The notes: generated from the sequence alone by a model not told the origin. A stretch of DNA of 64,000 nucleotides from NIOZ-UU13 sp964417935 (GCA_964417935.1 CAYQKF010000001.1:60770-124769), one strand, 5' to 3'. Shown: positions 34,114-42,116, counted from the first letter of the stretch. Made by a program: numbers and translations.

Positions 34114-34200
34114 TCATTGCGAGCGAGGCAAAGCCGAGCGTGGCAATCTCTTTGCTGCGAAAATTTGAGATTGCTTCGGCCTAAAGGCCTCGCAATGACA
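34114..34200. repeat. GTCATTGCGAG-type dispersed hairpin repeat
   Basis: TCATTGCGAGCGAGGC...GGCAATCTC on the left pairs with GAGATTGC...GCCTCGCAATGAC on the right, forming a long imperfect stem. This type is found in many bacterial genomes. A fragment (GGCCTCGCAATGAC) recurs at 46481-46494 and 6275. Confidence 0.65.
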
Positions 34201-34307
34201 AAAAAACGCCGTTTTGAACCTGTGAACGGTTATAAAAATTGCAGAATTCAACAACATAAAGAATTATGTGAAAATATAAGGTCAAGGAATCCGAAGGAAT
34301 TCTTCCT

Positions 34308-35555
34308 ATGAGCAATATTAAAAGCATTATCGTGTTGTTTTTGAGCATTCTATTGGCTGGCGGGTTTTGTTTTGGTGATGACTGGCCCCAGTTTCGCGGG
34401 CCCAACCGCAGTGGAAAGTCGGCAGAGACGGGACTTTTGAAAAAATGGCCGGAAGGTGGGCCGGAGATGCTTTGGTCAGTCGGGGGGCTGGGAATAGGCT
34501 TTTCTTCTGCGGTCGTAGCCGACGGATTCATCTACACAACAGGTATGCTCAACGGCGAGGGGCTCCTTTTTGCCTACGACCTTGCCGGCAACCTGAAATG
34601 GAAAGTATCCTACGGCCCTGAGTGGCAACGGTCCCACCGAGGCACTCGCACCATACCCACTGTTGACGACAGCCGAGTCTATGTGTTCAGCGGAACGGGC
34701 GTCCTCGCCTGCTTTGATGCCAAAACCGGCGAAGAAAATTGGACTGTTGATACTTTGAAAAAGTTCCAGGGGAAAAATATTATGTGGGGTATTGCCGAGT
34801 CAATTCTGATTGTCGGGGCCAACGCAATCTGCACTCCCGGCGGCAAAGACGCCAGCGTGGTAGCCCTTGATAAGATGACAGGCCAGAGCGTATGGACGAG
34901 CAAAGGCTTGAGTGAAAAGTCCTCTTATTGTTCGCCGGCCCTGATCGAAATAGGCGGCACAAAGCTGATTGTCACCATGCTCGAAAGGTCAGTGGTTGGT
35001 CTTGATATCAAGACTGGAAAAGTATTATGGAAGGATAGGATTAAAGAAGGTATAGGAAGAAGCAATCATCCTGTTACTCCTTTGTACCACGATGGTTATA
35101 TTTACATTACCGCCGGCTATGACAAAGGCGGGGTAAAATACCGGCTTTCTGCAGACGGTATAAAAATAAGCAAAAAGTGGGAGGATGCAACTCTTGATGT
35201 TCACCACGGCGGTGTCGTCTTGGTCAATGGCTATCTCTATGGGGCCAACTGGAACGGCAACGCCAGAGGCGATTGGGTCTGCCTTGATTGGGATAATGGA
35301 AAAGTTATGTATGAAGCCAGATGGAACGGAAACAAAGGCTCGATTATCTACGCCGAAGGTATGCTGTACTGTTATGATGAAAACACCGGCGATTTGGCTC
35401 TGGTTAAGGCCTCTCCGAAGGGCTTTGAAATAGTCAGCTCTTTCCGGGTTACACAAGGCGACGGCAAACACTGGGCCCACCCTGCCATATCCGACGGCCG
35501 GCTCTATATCCGCCACGGCGATGCCCTGATGGCCTTCGACATAAAAAACAAATAG
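34308..35555 (+). CDS. Secreted PQQ-like beta-propeller protein
   Basis: 415 residues with a signal peptide (SIIVLFLSILLAGGFCFG, cleavage near 25) followed by DDWPQFRGPNRSGKSAETGL, a hallmark opening of planctomycete PQQ-like propellers. Blades are visible as repeated patterns: GEGLLFAYDLAGNLKWKV, GVLACFDAKTGEENWTV, ASVVALDKMTGQSVWTSKG, VVGLDIKTGKVLWKD. Such proteins act outside the cytoplasm, often as scaffolds or dehydrogenase-like folds; no cofactor-site residues can be assigned. AAGGA precedes the ATG by 9 bases but sits in a small hairpin (AGGAA/TTCCT, 34295-34307), which could dampen initiation. Monocistronic between repeat regions. Confidence 0.85.
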   Translation: MSNIKSIIVLFLSILLAGGFCFGDDWPQFRGPNRSGKSAETGLLKKWPEGGPEMLWSVGGLGIGFSSAVVADGFIYTTGMLNGEGLLFAYDLAGNLKWKVSYGPEWQRSHRGTRTIPTVDDSRVYVFSGTGVLACFDAKTGEENWTVDTLKKFQGKNIMWGIAESILIVGANAICTPGGKDASVVALDKMTGQSVWTSKGLSEKSSYCSPALIEIGGTKLIVTMLERSVVGLDIKTGKVLWKDRIKEGIGRSNHPVTPLYHDGYIYITAGYDKGGVKYRLSADGIKISKKWEDATLDVHHGGVVLVNGYLYGANWNGNARGDWVCLDWDNGKVMYEARWNGNKGSIIYAEGMLYCYDENTGDLALVKASPKGFEIVSSFRVTQGDGKHWAHPAISDGRLYIRHGDALMAFDIKNK

Positions 35556-35690
35556 TTTCTATCCGAATGGCGGTCGCTTTGCGGGGGATTTGGTGTGCTA
35601 CCTGCGGATGTGTCGGAGATTTTGAGCTTATAAGCAATATTCTGTTGGATATGTTTTTACTATATTTACTAAAGGAACCTCTATTCGGGA

Positions 35691-36020
35691 CATTGACCCA
35701 TTCGGCATCGACTTACTTATCGAACATTGACCATTCGGCATCGACTTACTTATCGAACATTGACCATTCGGCATCGACTTACTTANNNNNNNNNNNNNNN
35801 NNNNNNNNNNNNNNNNNNNNNNNNNNNNNNNNNNNNNNNNNNNNNNNNNNNNNNNNNNNNNNNNNNNNNNNNNNNNNNNNNNNNNGACTTACTTATCGAA
35901 CATTGACCATTCGGCATCGACTTACTTATCGAACATTGACTATTTGGTATTGACTGACTTATTGAACGTTGACCCACTCGACATTGATTTGTTTATTGGA
36001 CATTGACATATTTGATATAT
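35691..36020. repeat. 33-bp tandem satellite interrupted by an assembly gap
   Basis: The unit runs from CATTGACCATTCGGCATCGA to CTTACTTATCGAA, 33 bases. Two complete copies and part of a third are seen before the gap, and about four after it. Units are identical near the gap and decay outward on the right side (CATTGACTATTTGGTATTGA, CGTTGACCCACTCGACATTG, CATTGACATATTTG). There are no spacers, so this is not CRISPR. Confidence 0.9.
35786..35885. other. Assembly gap (100 N)
   Basis: Exactly 100 N lie inside the 33-bp satellite. The round length marks a scaffold gap of unknown true size, most likely caused by the repeat. Confidence 0.98.
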
Positions 36021-36042
36021 TTGGCTGATACCTCAGATGAAC

Positions 36043-36072
36043 GTAGTACTTTTCGTTAATGAAAAGTACTAC
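36043..36072. repeat. Dyad GTAGTACTTTTC / GAAAAGTACTAC
   Basis: Perfect 12-bp arms around GTTAAT. Near copy of the palindrome at 36350-36377; both are preceded by CTCAGATG and followed at some distance by CTGTCCGTAAAGCG / CTGTTTGTTCGTAAAGC, so a larger segment was duplicated. Confidence 0.8.
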
Positions 36073-36109
36073 TGCGGTTTCTAAGAAGTTAGCCTAACAT
36101 TTTCGCCAT

Positions 36110-36177
36110 GTCATTCCTGACTTAATCCGGAATCCAGACTTTGAGTCTTCCTGGATTCCCGCTTTCGCGGGAATGAC
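36110..36177. repeat. GTCATTCC...GGAATGAC dispersed hairpin repeat
   Basis: GTCATTCCTGACTTAATCCG opens and ATTCCCGCTTTCGCGGGAAT closes the element; the right half is itself a hairpin. Its reverse translation contains VIPAKAGIQ, the common signature of this repeat type. The CCCGCGAAAGCGGG core is shared with the two 121-bp elements. Confidence 0.7.
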
Positions 36178-36349
36178 AGGGACGGCACGTGTCTTTAAAA
36201 AGTGGAAATTATTTATTGGAAACGGCACTACGTGCACAGCAAATGAAAAATCCTTTCTGTCCGTAAAGCGAGGATAAAAATTTGAAAAGCGAGGAGATAA
36301 TATTTGTAAAGCAACGATAGAAGCCGTAGAGCAAAGACTCAGATGCTTA

Positions 36350-36377
36350 TAGTACTTTTCGTTAACGAAAAGTACTA
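36350..36377. repeat. Perfect 28-bp palindrome
   Basis: From TAGTACTTTTCG through GTTAAC to CGAAAAGTACTA the sequence equals its own reverse complement over all 28 bases. No gene start is within 200 bases, so an operator role is not obvious. Confidence 0.85.
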
Positions 36378-36412
36378 CGTTGACAGTGAATATAAAATTC
36401 TGTTTGTTCGTA

Positions 36413-36600
36413 AAGCAAAGGCAAAAACATCGTGGCGCAGAGGCAAAAACATCGTGGCGCAGAGGTAAAAAGTCGTAACGCAGAGGCAAAAAATCGTGAC
36501 GCAAAGGCAAAAAATCGTGACGCAAAGGTAAAAAGTCGTAACGCAGAGGCAAAAACATCGTGACGCAAAGGCAAAAAATCGTGACGCAAAGGCAAAAAAG
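36413..36600. repeat. 21-22-bp tandem array (CGTGACGCAAAGGCAAAAAAT)
   Basis: About nine units alternate between GTGACGCAAAGGCAAAAAAT and GTGGCGCAGAGGCAAAAACA forms, purine-rich on the plus strand. It ends 12 bases past the stop codon of the LuxR-type gene. Confidence 0.85.
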
Positions 36601-36612
36601 AAAAGCAATACC

Positions 36613-36855
36613 TCAGTTCTTCTGCTTTTTGACCGCTTCTATAAATGCTATCGCTAATCCGAATTTGCCTTTGACCCCCACTCTTCTACAGATATTCCAC
36701 AAGTGAGCGCTTACCGTATTATAACGTATTTTTAGTTTTTTGGCGATTTCGTCATTTTCCAATCCATTACAGATACATTTGACCACATCCATCTGCCTTG
36801 GGGTGAAATGATAGCATCTTTGAAGATATGTCAAATCTTTACTATCAAATACCAT
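36613..36855 (-). CDS. Single-domain LuxR-type HTH regulator
   Basis: 80 residues from the ATG at 36855, which is preceded by AAGGAG at 6 bases; a GTG six codons upstream is less likely. The product is little more than a GerE/LuxR DNA-binding domain: FTPRQMDVVKCICNGLENDE, IAKKLKIRYNTVSAHLWNIC, RRVGVKGKFGLAIAFIEAV. It has no receiver or ligand-binding domain, so regulation of its activity must come from level or partner. It is the last gene of the minus-strand rhamnose operon (43 bases after the aldolase stop) and could regulate it. Confidence 0.85.
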   Translation of the reverse strand: MVFDSKDLTYLQRCYHFTPRQMDVVKCICNGLENDEIAKKLKIRYNTVSAHLWNICRRVGVKGKFGLAIAFIEAVKKQKN

Positions 36856-36897
36856 ATGACGCTCCTTAATCACTAACGCACCATTACCTGTCTGGAA

Positions 36898-38097
36898 TCA
36901 GGACTGGCCGGATGCTAATTTCTTGCGGAAGGCCTCGGATTCCCAGTTGTTGATGAAATCCTCCTGTCGCTTGTTCAAAGTGAGAATCCCGCCCATCCGA
37001 TTCGCATTGGTGCGAATGAAAATCGAGTACAGAACAATGTCCCGCACGGTCGGCGCAATCTTTTCGGTACCGGCGACAAAAAGGCCGACGCCTTTAACCA
37101 GAAACGCCGCAGAGGGTTTTCTTCCCCTCTCGATCTGCCGCCTCAGCCGCTCGGCGATACTCTGCGATATGCTCTTCAGCGTTGCCCCCGAAAGCGACTT
37201 CCTTCCTTTTTGCAGCTCCACCCACATCGCGGGGCCATTGGCGTAAACCAGCTCGTCCGGCGTTAAAGAGCCCTTTAGCATTTTCTTTGCATCTCTTTGA
37301 CGGAAAAAATCGGCAATAGCATCATTGTAATAATACCATATCGTCGTGTGCTTACCGGTGGCCTGGAAATATGCTTTTTCGATGCATAGCTTTACATCAC
37401 TGTTTTTTCCCTTTTGAACGGATTTAGCGTTTCCGGATTTTGGCTGCCTGAGCTTGCTGTTGCAGCGGTTCATTACCCTGCGAACGAGGCGTAAAGCGCC
37501 GGCGGCACTTTTTGTTGTAATGAAAAGCCCGTGCTTTTCCAGGAAAAGAATCGCAGGCTTTTTGCCTAATTGCTTCTGATAGCCATCCACCAGCCCGGCT
37601 ATTCTTTTGGCAAGCATATAGCCGGGGTCGGTATAATGGACCCAAAGCGGGGGATAACTTTCATCCTTGAAAAGCTTTTCGAGCTTTGCCTTTCCATTTT
37701 TCGCGTTTACATAAGCCCCGGCTGCACTTGGATGCAGATGAATCACACACTTATCCAAACAAGCGTGCAAGTGGGCCTCCACCGACGGACGGGCATCAGT
37801 CTTAATCTTATCATCGCACGAAAGAAGCAGCCGATTCACTACCTCAATTTCTCTTTTTTGTGTATCAAGCTGTGCTATCGACTTATCCCTTACAATTGAC
37901 AGGGCCGAACCGACCCGCAGCCTTCGCCAGCCTTGTTTTTCATTCATATCCTTCAGGGCCGTGCCGCTGGCCTTGATGTACATATATTTGCCGTCTGCCG
38001 TTTTTACAGATGTATTACCGCCTCCACCTTGAACGAGCGTCGGGTCTCCTCCTGTCCCTCTCGATATTTTTATTAGCTCAGCAAGCGCTTTGTCCAT
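36898..38097 (-). CDS. Class II aldolase (rhamnulose-1-phosphate aldolase half of a RhaD/SDR system)
   Basis: 399 residues. ISRGTGGDPTLVQGGGGNTS is the substrate-phosphate loop of class II aldolase/adducin proteins, and VIHLHPSAAGAYVNA holds the metal-binding HxH. LLFLEKHGLFITTKS-type (AILFLEKHGLFITT) matches the family's second His. In many bacteria this domain is fused in front of a short-chain dehydrogenase to form a bifunctional rhamnulose-1-phosphate aldolase/lactaldehyde dehydrogenase. Here the dehydrogenase is a separate gene just upstream (38185-39465). AAAGGA lies 9 bases before the ATG at 38097. It should cleave rhamnulose-1-phosphate to DHAP and L-lactaldehyde. Confidence 0.82.
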   Translation of the reverse strand: MDKALAELIKISRGTGGDPTLVQGGGGNTSVKTADGKYMYIKASGTALKDMNEKQGWRRLRVGSALSIVRDKSIAQLDTQKREIEVVNRLLLSCDDKIKTDARPSVEAHLHACLDKCVIHLHPSAAGAYVNAKNGKAKLEKLFKDESYPPLWVHYTDPGYMLAKRIAGLVDGYQKQLGKKPAILFLEKHGLFITTKSAAGALRLVRRVMNRCNSKLRQPKSGNAKSVQKGKNSDVKLCIEKAYFQATGKHTTIWYYYNDAIADFFRQRDAKKMLKGSLTPDELVYANGPAMWVELQKGRKSLSGATLKSISQSIAERLRRQIERGRKPSAAFLVKGVGLFVAGTEKIAPTVRDIVLYSIFIRTNANRMGGILTLNKRQEDFINNWESEAFRKKLASGQS

Positions 38098-38184
38098 TTG
38101 AATCATTCCTTTCGTATCTTCGGCAATACCCTTATTATGTGTTCCGTCTTTTCCCTGTTGATTTCCCAGCCTCGGCAACAGGCC

Positions 38185-39465
38185 TTATCTTGGTGTGGCG
38201 TCCGGCAAACCACCGTCCACGGGAATTGTAGCGCCGGTTGTAGGTGTCTGGCGCGTGGCAAAGAACAGTACGGCGTTGGCAACATGCCGACCCGTAATCT
38301 TAGCTTTCAGGAGATTCCTGTTTCGGTAATACTCCTGCAACTGATCTTCATCGAGTCCCCGCGCCTTCATTCGGCTGGGGCCTATTTCTTCCCACAAGCC
38401 GGACTTGTACTTTCCCTCGGAAAATACCGCATCCGGCGCCACCATATTAACGCGAACCCCGTATTGCGCAAGCTCAATGCTGGCAATTCGTCCCAATTGG
38501 TGGGCCGCCGCTTTGGTAACGCTGTAAGCGCCAAAGCCGGCGCCGGGGCTGGGAACGTTTTTGGTTGATACGATGATAACGTCACCTCCGGTATTCTGCA
38601 GTATAAAGTGGTGGGCGATTTCACGAAGCGTCAGGAAGGTCCCTTCCACGTTTACTTTTTCGAGCTTGCGAAAGTCATCGAGTTCTATATCTTTCAAATA
38701 TGATACCAGCGGGATACCGGCATTAACAACCACAATATCAATTCCGCCCCAGGTCAGAATAACACTTTCAAAACCCCGGACGATTGAATCTTTATCAGTA
38801 ACATCGATTGGGACACCTATGACGCGGTCGCCTGCTGTTTGCTTCAGGTCAGCCGTGAAACTATCAAGTTTCTCGCCCGGAAGGTCGGTGGCGACGAGAT
38901 GGCAGCCCTTTTCCAGCAAGCCACGGCAAATGCCGTAACCAATGGCTCCTGCGGCACCGGTTACAAGCGCAACCTTATTCTTAAGAGGCATATCAGGCTC
39001 GTTCCTCGATTCTCCTGCTTTACGAGTATCCAGCATCGAGTATCCAGCATCGAGATAAAGTATTCCAAGGTCACGAACACATATCATCTCCGGTTTGCAA
39101 TTGTGCTTGGCGGAATAATCTGAAATGGAGTCGCTTAGCTGTTTGCGAAGCTTTTCCGGATCAGCACTTTTAACCGGAGCATATAAAAAAAGTGGCGGCT
39201 TCTGACCTTCGAGCAAAGTTCGTAGGGTGGGCTTTAGCCCACCAATTTTTTTGCGGTGGGGCAAGCCCCACCCTACCTGCTGAGCTGCGGCATTTTTCGA
39301 TGTACCGGCAAAATCAATCGCTTCTTTACCCGTCAGTGATTTCAATATCACCGGCACATAGGGTATGTCCCGGCTGCCTGTCTCCTCTGTTAGAAGCCCG
39401 CGAACAATCGGCGCTATTTGAGCCAATTTCCTTTCAAATTGCTGGCTTGACGCATTATTGCTCAT
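38185..39465 (-). CDS. Short-chain dehydrogenase (lactaldehyde dehydrogenase half) with extra N-terminal region
   Basis: 426 residues. Residues 160-426 are a classical SDR: TGAAGAIG (169-176), NAG (248-250), Ser300, and Y314-SVTK318. Residues 1-130 (FERKLAQIAPIVRGLLTEET, FAGTSKNAAA) resemble the middle part of bifunctional aldolase/SDR proteins, suggesting a split of the fusion at an unusual point with gene order reversed. Two repeats are in frame: a REP hairpin at residues 63-83 (39222-39276) and an ATCCAGCATCGAGT repeat at 137-147. GGAG precedes the ATG by 6 bases. Expected to oxidise or reduce lactaldehyde from the aldolase next door. Confidence 0.82.
   Translation of the reverse strand: MSNNASSQQFERKLAQIAPIVRGLLTEETGSRDIPYVPVILKSLTGKEAIDFAGTSKNAAAQQVGWGLPHRKKIGGLKPTLRTLLEGQKPPLFLYAPVKSADPEKLRKQLSDSISDYSAKHNCKPEMICVRDLGILYLDAGYSMLDTRKAGESRNEPDMPLKNKVALVTGAAGAIGYGICRGLLEKGCHLVATDLPGEKLDSFTADLKQTAGDRVIGVPIDVTDKDSIVRGFESVILTWGGIDIVVVNAGIPLVSYLKDIELDDFRKLEKVNVEGTFLTLREIAHHFILQNTGGDVIIVSTKNVPSPGAGFGAYSVTKAAAHQLGRIASIELAQYGVRVNMVAPDAVFSEGKYKSGLWEEIGPSRMKARGLDEDQLQEYYRNRNLLKAKITGRHVANAVLFFATRQTPTTGATIPVDGGLPDATPR
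39026..39056. repeat. In-frame TATCCAGCATCGAG tandem repeat in the SDR gene
   Basis: Two units of 14 bases (TATCCAGCATCGAG) lie in frame between the N-terminal region and the SDR domain. ATCGAG units also occur in frame in recO (23949-23980). Confidence 0.65.
39222..39276. repeat. REP hairpin in frame inside the SDR gene
   Basis: GTAGGGTGGGCTTTAGCCCA and GGTGGGGCAAGCCCCACCCT repeat arms, with 11-bp outer pairing. It encodes VGWGLPHRKKIGGLKPTLR on the minus strand. Same family as 24375-24462, 46424-46478 and 61231-61296. Confidence 0.8.
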
Positions 39466-39484
39466 CGTTATCTCCAGAGCATTT

Positions 39485-40381
39485 TCAATCTTGGTTTTTC
39501 TGCTCTTGGTTTTTGAGGGTTTCGTACAGTTCGAGGGCCTCGGCCGGCTTCATATCTTCATGAACAACCTTGCGAATCGCCTGCATCATCGCCTTGGGCG
39601 CATCAGACTGGAAGATGTTGCGTCCCATATCCACGCCCGATGCACCTTCCTGCACTGCATTATACGCCATTGTCAGGGCGTCGAGTACGGGAATTTTCTT
39701 ACCGCCGGCCATCACAATCGGAACCGGACAGGAAGCCGTTATAGTTTTGAATCCGTCCGGAACATAATAGGTCTTTATAATCTGCGCCCCCAGCTCTGCA
39801 CAGATGCGGCAGGCTAAACGGAAATATCTCGCATCCCGGACCATATCCTTGCCCACCGCGGTAACCGCCATAGTCGGAATACCGTAACGCAGTCCCATAT
39901 CCACCAGCCTTGTCATATTATGCACCGAGCGGGTCTCGAATTCGCCGCCGATAAAGACCTGCAGCGTAATCGCCGCGACGTTCATCCGAATCGCATCCTC
40001 TATATCAACGGCCAATTCCTCATTCGACAGCTCCTTGAGTATGCTCGGCCCGCCGCTGCAGCGCATCACGACCGGCTTGTTCAGGGTGGGCGGCACCGAG
40101 GTTCGCAGAATCCCACGGGTCAGCATTATAGCGTCGGCATAGTACATCAGCGGCACGATGGTCAGGTCAATCCGCTCAAGCCCGGTCGTCGGCCCCTGAA
40201 AGTAGCCGTGGTCAATCGCAAACATTACCGTTCGGCCGGTATCGGGATTAAATATCCTCGAAAGCCGGTTCTTCATCCCCCAGTCAAGAGAGCCTGCTCC
40301 TTTGAGGAAAAAGCCCGCAGTCTCCATTGGAACATCTTCGTAGTATTTTTTTTCTCCTTTTGCGGAGTCTTTTTCAGGCAT
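39485..40381 (-). CDS. lsrF: LsrF-like class I aldolase/thiolase
   Basis: 298 residues with very close resemblance to E. coli LsrF along the whole length: GSLDWGMKNRLSRIFNP, MFAIDHGYFQGPTTGLERID, TMAVTAVGKDMVRDARYF, and the Schiff-base Lys203 in AQIIKTYYV. LsrF acts on phosphorylated AI-2 products as a thiolase. No other lsr gene (transporter, kinase, LsrG) is in view, and the gene sits 20 bases before the SDR in a rhamnose operon, so it may instead cleave a sugar-derived substrate. AAGGA precedes the ATG by 8 bases. The symbol names the family, not a proven function. Confidence 0.85.
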   Translation of the reverse strand: MPEKDSAKGEKKYYEDVPMETAGFFLKGAGSLDWGMKNRLSRIFNPDTGRTVMFAIDHGYFQGPTTGLERIDLTIVPLMYYADAIMLTRGILRTSVPPTLNKPVVMRCSGGPSILKELSNEELAVDIEDAIRMNVAAITLQVFIGGEFETRSVHNMTRLVDMGLRYGIPTMAVTAVGKDMVRDARYFRLACRICAELGAQIIKTYYVPDGFKTITASCPVPIVMAGGKKIPVLDALTMAYNAVQEGASGVDMGRNIFQSDAPKAMMQAIRKVVHEDMKPAEALELYETLKNQEQKNQD

Positions 40382-40397
40382 AATTCTTTCCTTTCTC

Positions 40398-42116
40398 TCA
40401 ATCCGCTTTGTTTCTTTTCACGGCCCATATCGTACCGGTGACAAAGTAAATCAAAGTCGGCCAGATAAGTATATTCTTGAAAGCAGCGAGGTTCTGTTCG
40501 TATTGGCTGCCGCCGGTAACGTACACCCAAATCGGCAGAATCAGGCACATAAGCAACGCTGCAGCGGCAATAATTCCCGATATCCATAACACAGGGTCTT
40601 TGCCGGTATCCCTTTTCTGTTCAGTCCAACTGGCCACATCGGGTTCACTCGTTGATGATTCGGGAATGACGTTCTGGGATACTTGCGGTTGCTCATCGAA
40701 CTTTTCACGGGCGCCGGCCAGCGAAGCGAAAATGATATAGAGCACTGCGGTCAGCAGCCAGACCGGCACAAATAAGAAGAACAAATGCAGCGTTCCAGTC
40801 TGCTCAAGGGTTAATGCTGTCGCGATGGCAATACCCCAGCTAAGCAAAGCCGGCCAGCTCACCAGCAGCTTCTTTCGTGAGGCCCAGAATTGAGTTAAGC
40901 CGATTTTGGGAAAAATCCAGTGCTCAACAATAACAATCGCCCCGACGGGCATCAACAACAGGCCATAGTAACCGACGAAATCCAGCAGTTTCGTAAATAC
41001 AAATGGAGAGCACGCAATTACTGTGGTAACGGCTCCTGCCACAAGTGTTACCAGCCATCGAGGCCAGCCGGGCGTTACCGCCTGAAAGGCCAGGCCCGCC
41101 CGATATAACGTCGGATTCGAAGTTGTCCAGCCGGCAATGACAACGGCAATGATGCCAGAGACGCCAAGAGCCTGCGAGGCGACGCCACCGGCGTCGAGCT
41201 CGCCTATAGTTTTGCCTAAGATAATCGCTGTCGCGGCACCCATTATACCTGCGCAAATCCACGCCAAATAATGGCCGAGGAACATCCCGAAGGCTGAATA
41301 TAGGCCATAAGATGTCTTCTTGGCGTAACGCAAAAGTGCCATATCCGACAGGCCGCCGTGCATAGCAAGATTGCATATCCACGCAAAGGCGGCCACCTGC
41401 CAGAAGGTAATTTGCGGATTGCCCGGCGGCGCAACGCCCGTCCAAATCGATTTATTTGCGAGTGTCCAGAAATCCTGAAAACTGCCGATTTGACCGCCGA
41501 TCTCCTTAGCCGCTAAGCCGGGCAGCATTGCCACCGCGCCTGCGATGAACATTAGAAACATCCAGGGCGAACAAATCTCTGCAAATTGCGCCAGCTTCTT
41601 GAAGCCCAGAATCGCCAGAGTAACCACAACCGCACCGACCCCGATTACAACCAGAACGAATCTTATGTCCGTCGGGAACCAGCCCGTTTGCTCCTCGATG
41701 CCAAATGGGATGCGAACCGCCGAGGCCGAGACTGTAATCATACACCCGGCCAGGATACAGAACAACACGGCATTGAGAACATTATAAACCGTTGTGGTAA
41801 CCGGCCCGGCAACCTTCCGAAGATACCAGTACAACGTCAGCCGGGTACGAACGGCAATTGGAGCGCAGACGAATGTCCAGGTCAGCACAGCCATCAGGTT
41901 ACCAAGAAGCAGCCCTACAAATACGTCAAAGGCGCTTGCACCCCAGGCGACAAACAGCGCTCCTATGACGAACTCGGTACCTGCGACGTGCTCTCCGGCA
42001 AAAATGCCCGCAAAATGTTTGCCGGGCTGAAGCTTGTTCTCCGAGACCGGCTCGCGCTCAAATTCGTAAAGCAAATCCAATCCCTTTATAGCACCGCTCT
42101 CGCTGTTACCAGCCAT
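40398..42116 (-). CDS. NCS1/cytosine-permease-like transporter
   Basis: 572 residues with about 12 to 14 hydrophobic helices and an N-terminal segment like NCS1 carriers (GKHFAGIFAGEHVAGTEFVI). LTLYWYLRKVAGPVTTTVYN follows helix two. The C-terminal cytosolic loop (about 470-515) is polar and acidic. In this operon it most likely imports the sugar handled by RhaA/RhaB or a sugar-derived nucleoside-like compound; NCS1 members usually carry nucleobases, so the substrate is uncertain. It lies 16 bases upstream of the LsrF-like gene on the same transcript, with AAGGA before the ATG. Confidence 0.8.
   Translation of the reverse strand: MAGNSESGAIKGLDLLYEFEREPVSENKLQPGKHFAGIFAGEHVAGTEFVIGALFVAWGASAFDVFVGLLLGNLMAVLTWTFVCAPIAVRTRLTLYWYLRKVAGPVTTTVYNVLNAVLFCILAGCMITVSASAVRIPFGIEEQTGWFPTDIRFVLVVIGVGAVVVTLAILGFKKLAQFAEICSPWMFLMFIAGAVAMLPGLAAKEIGGQIGSFQDFWTLANKSIWTGVAPPGNPQITFWQVAAFAWICNLAMHGGLSDMALLRYAKKTSYGLYSAFGMFLGHYLAWICAGIMGAATAIILGKTIGELDAGGVASQALGVSGIIAVVIAGWTTSNPTLYRAGLAFQAVTPGWPRWLVTLVAGAVTTVIACSPFVFTKLLDFVGYYGLLLMPVGAIVIVEHWIFPKIGLTQFWASRKKLLVSWPALLSWGIAIATALTLEQTGTLHLFFLFVPVWLLTAVLYIIFASLAGAREKFDEQPQVSQNVIPESSTSEPDVASWTEQKRDTGKDPVLWISGIIAAAALLMCLILPIWVYVTGGSQYEQNLAAFKNILIWPTLIYFVTGTIWAVKRNKAD

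Larger units (their letters stand above)
33532..34307. other. Non-coding stretch with a 279-bp inverted-repeat element and a REP-like hairpin
   Basis: No gene with good signals is seen over about 780 bases. It holds the element 33784-34062 and the GTCATTGCGAG-type hairpin repeat 34114-34200. The remainder (33556-33783) is low in features apart from short AT-rich runs. Confidence 0.6.
35556..36612. other. Repeat cluster of about 1 kb without genes
   Basis: Contains, in order, a 33-bp satellite (35691-36020) with a 100-N gap, a 30-bp dyad (36043-36072), a VIPAKAGIQ-type hairpin repeat (36110-36177), degenerate CGTAAAGCGAGG units (36255-36340), a perfect 28-bp palindrome (36350-36377) and a 21-22-bp tandem array (36413-36600). 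Frames that stay open here only translate the repeats. Confidence 0.7.

Noticed and set aside
35691..36020. Possible CRISPR array
   Set aside because: The 33-base units follow each other directly with no unique spacers and no cas genes are in the window. It is a satellite.
36413..36600. Possible cyclic di-GMP riboswitch because of repeated GACGCAAAG
   Set aside because: The 9-base match is part of a tandem unit repeated many times. The rest of the riboswitch core (GGCAAACC, tetraloop receptor) is missing.
35567..36608. Open frames encoding repetitive peptides (STYLSNIDHSA, LPLRHDF)
   Set aside because: They are direct translations of the 33-bp and 21-bp arrays, cross the N gap or run in several frames, and have no ribosome sites.
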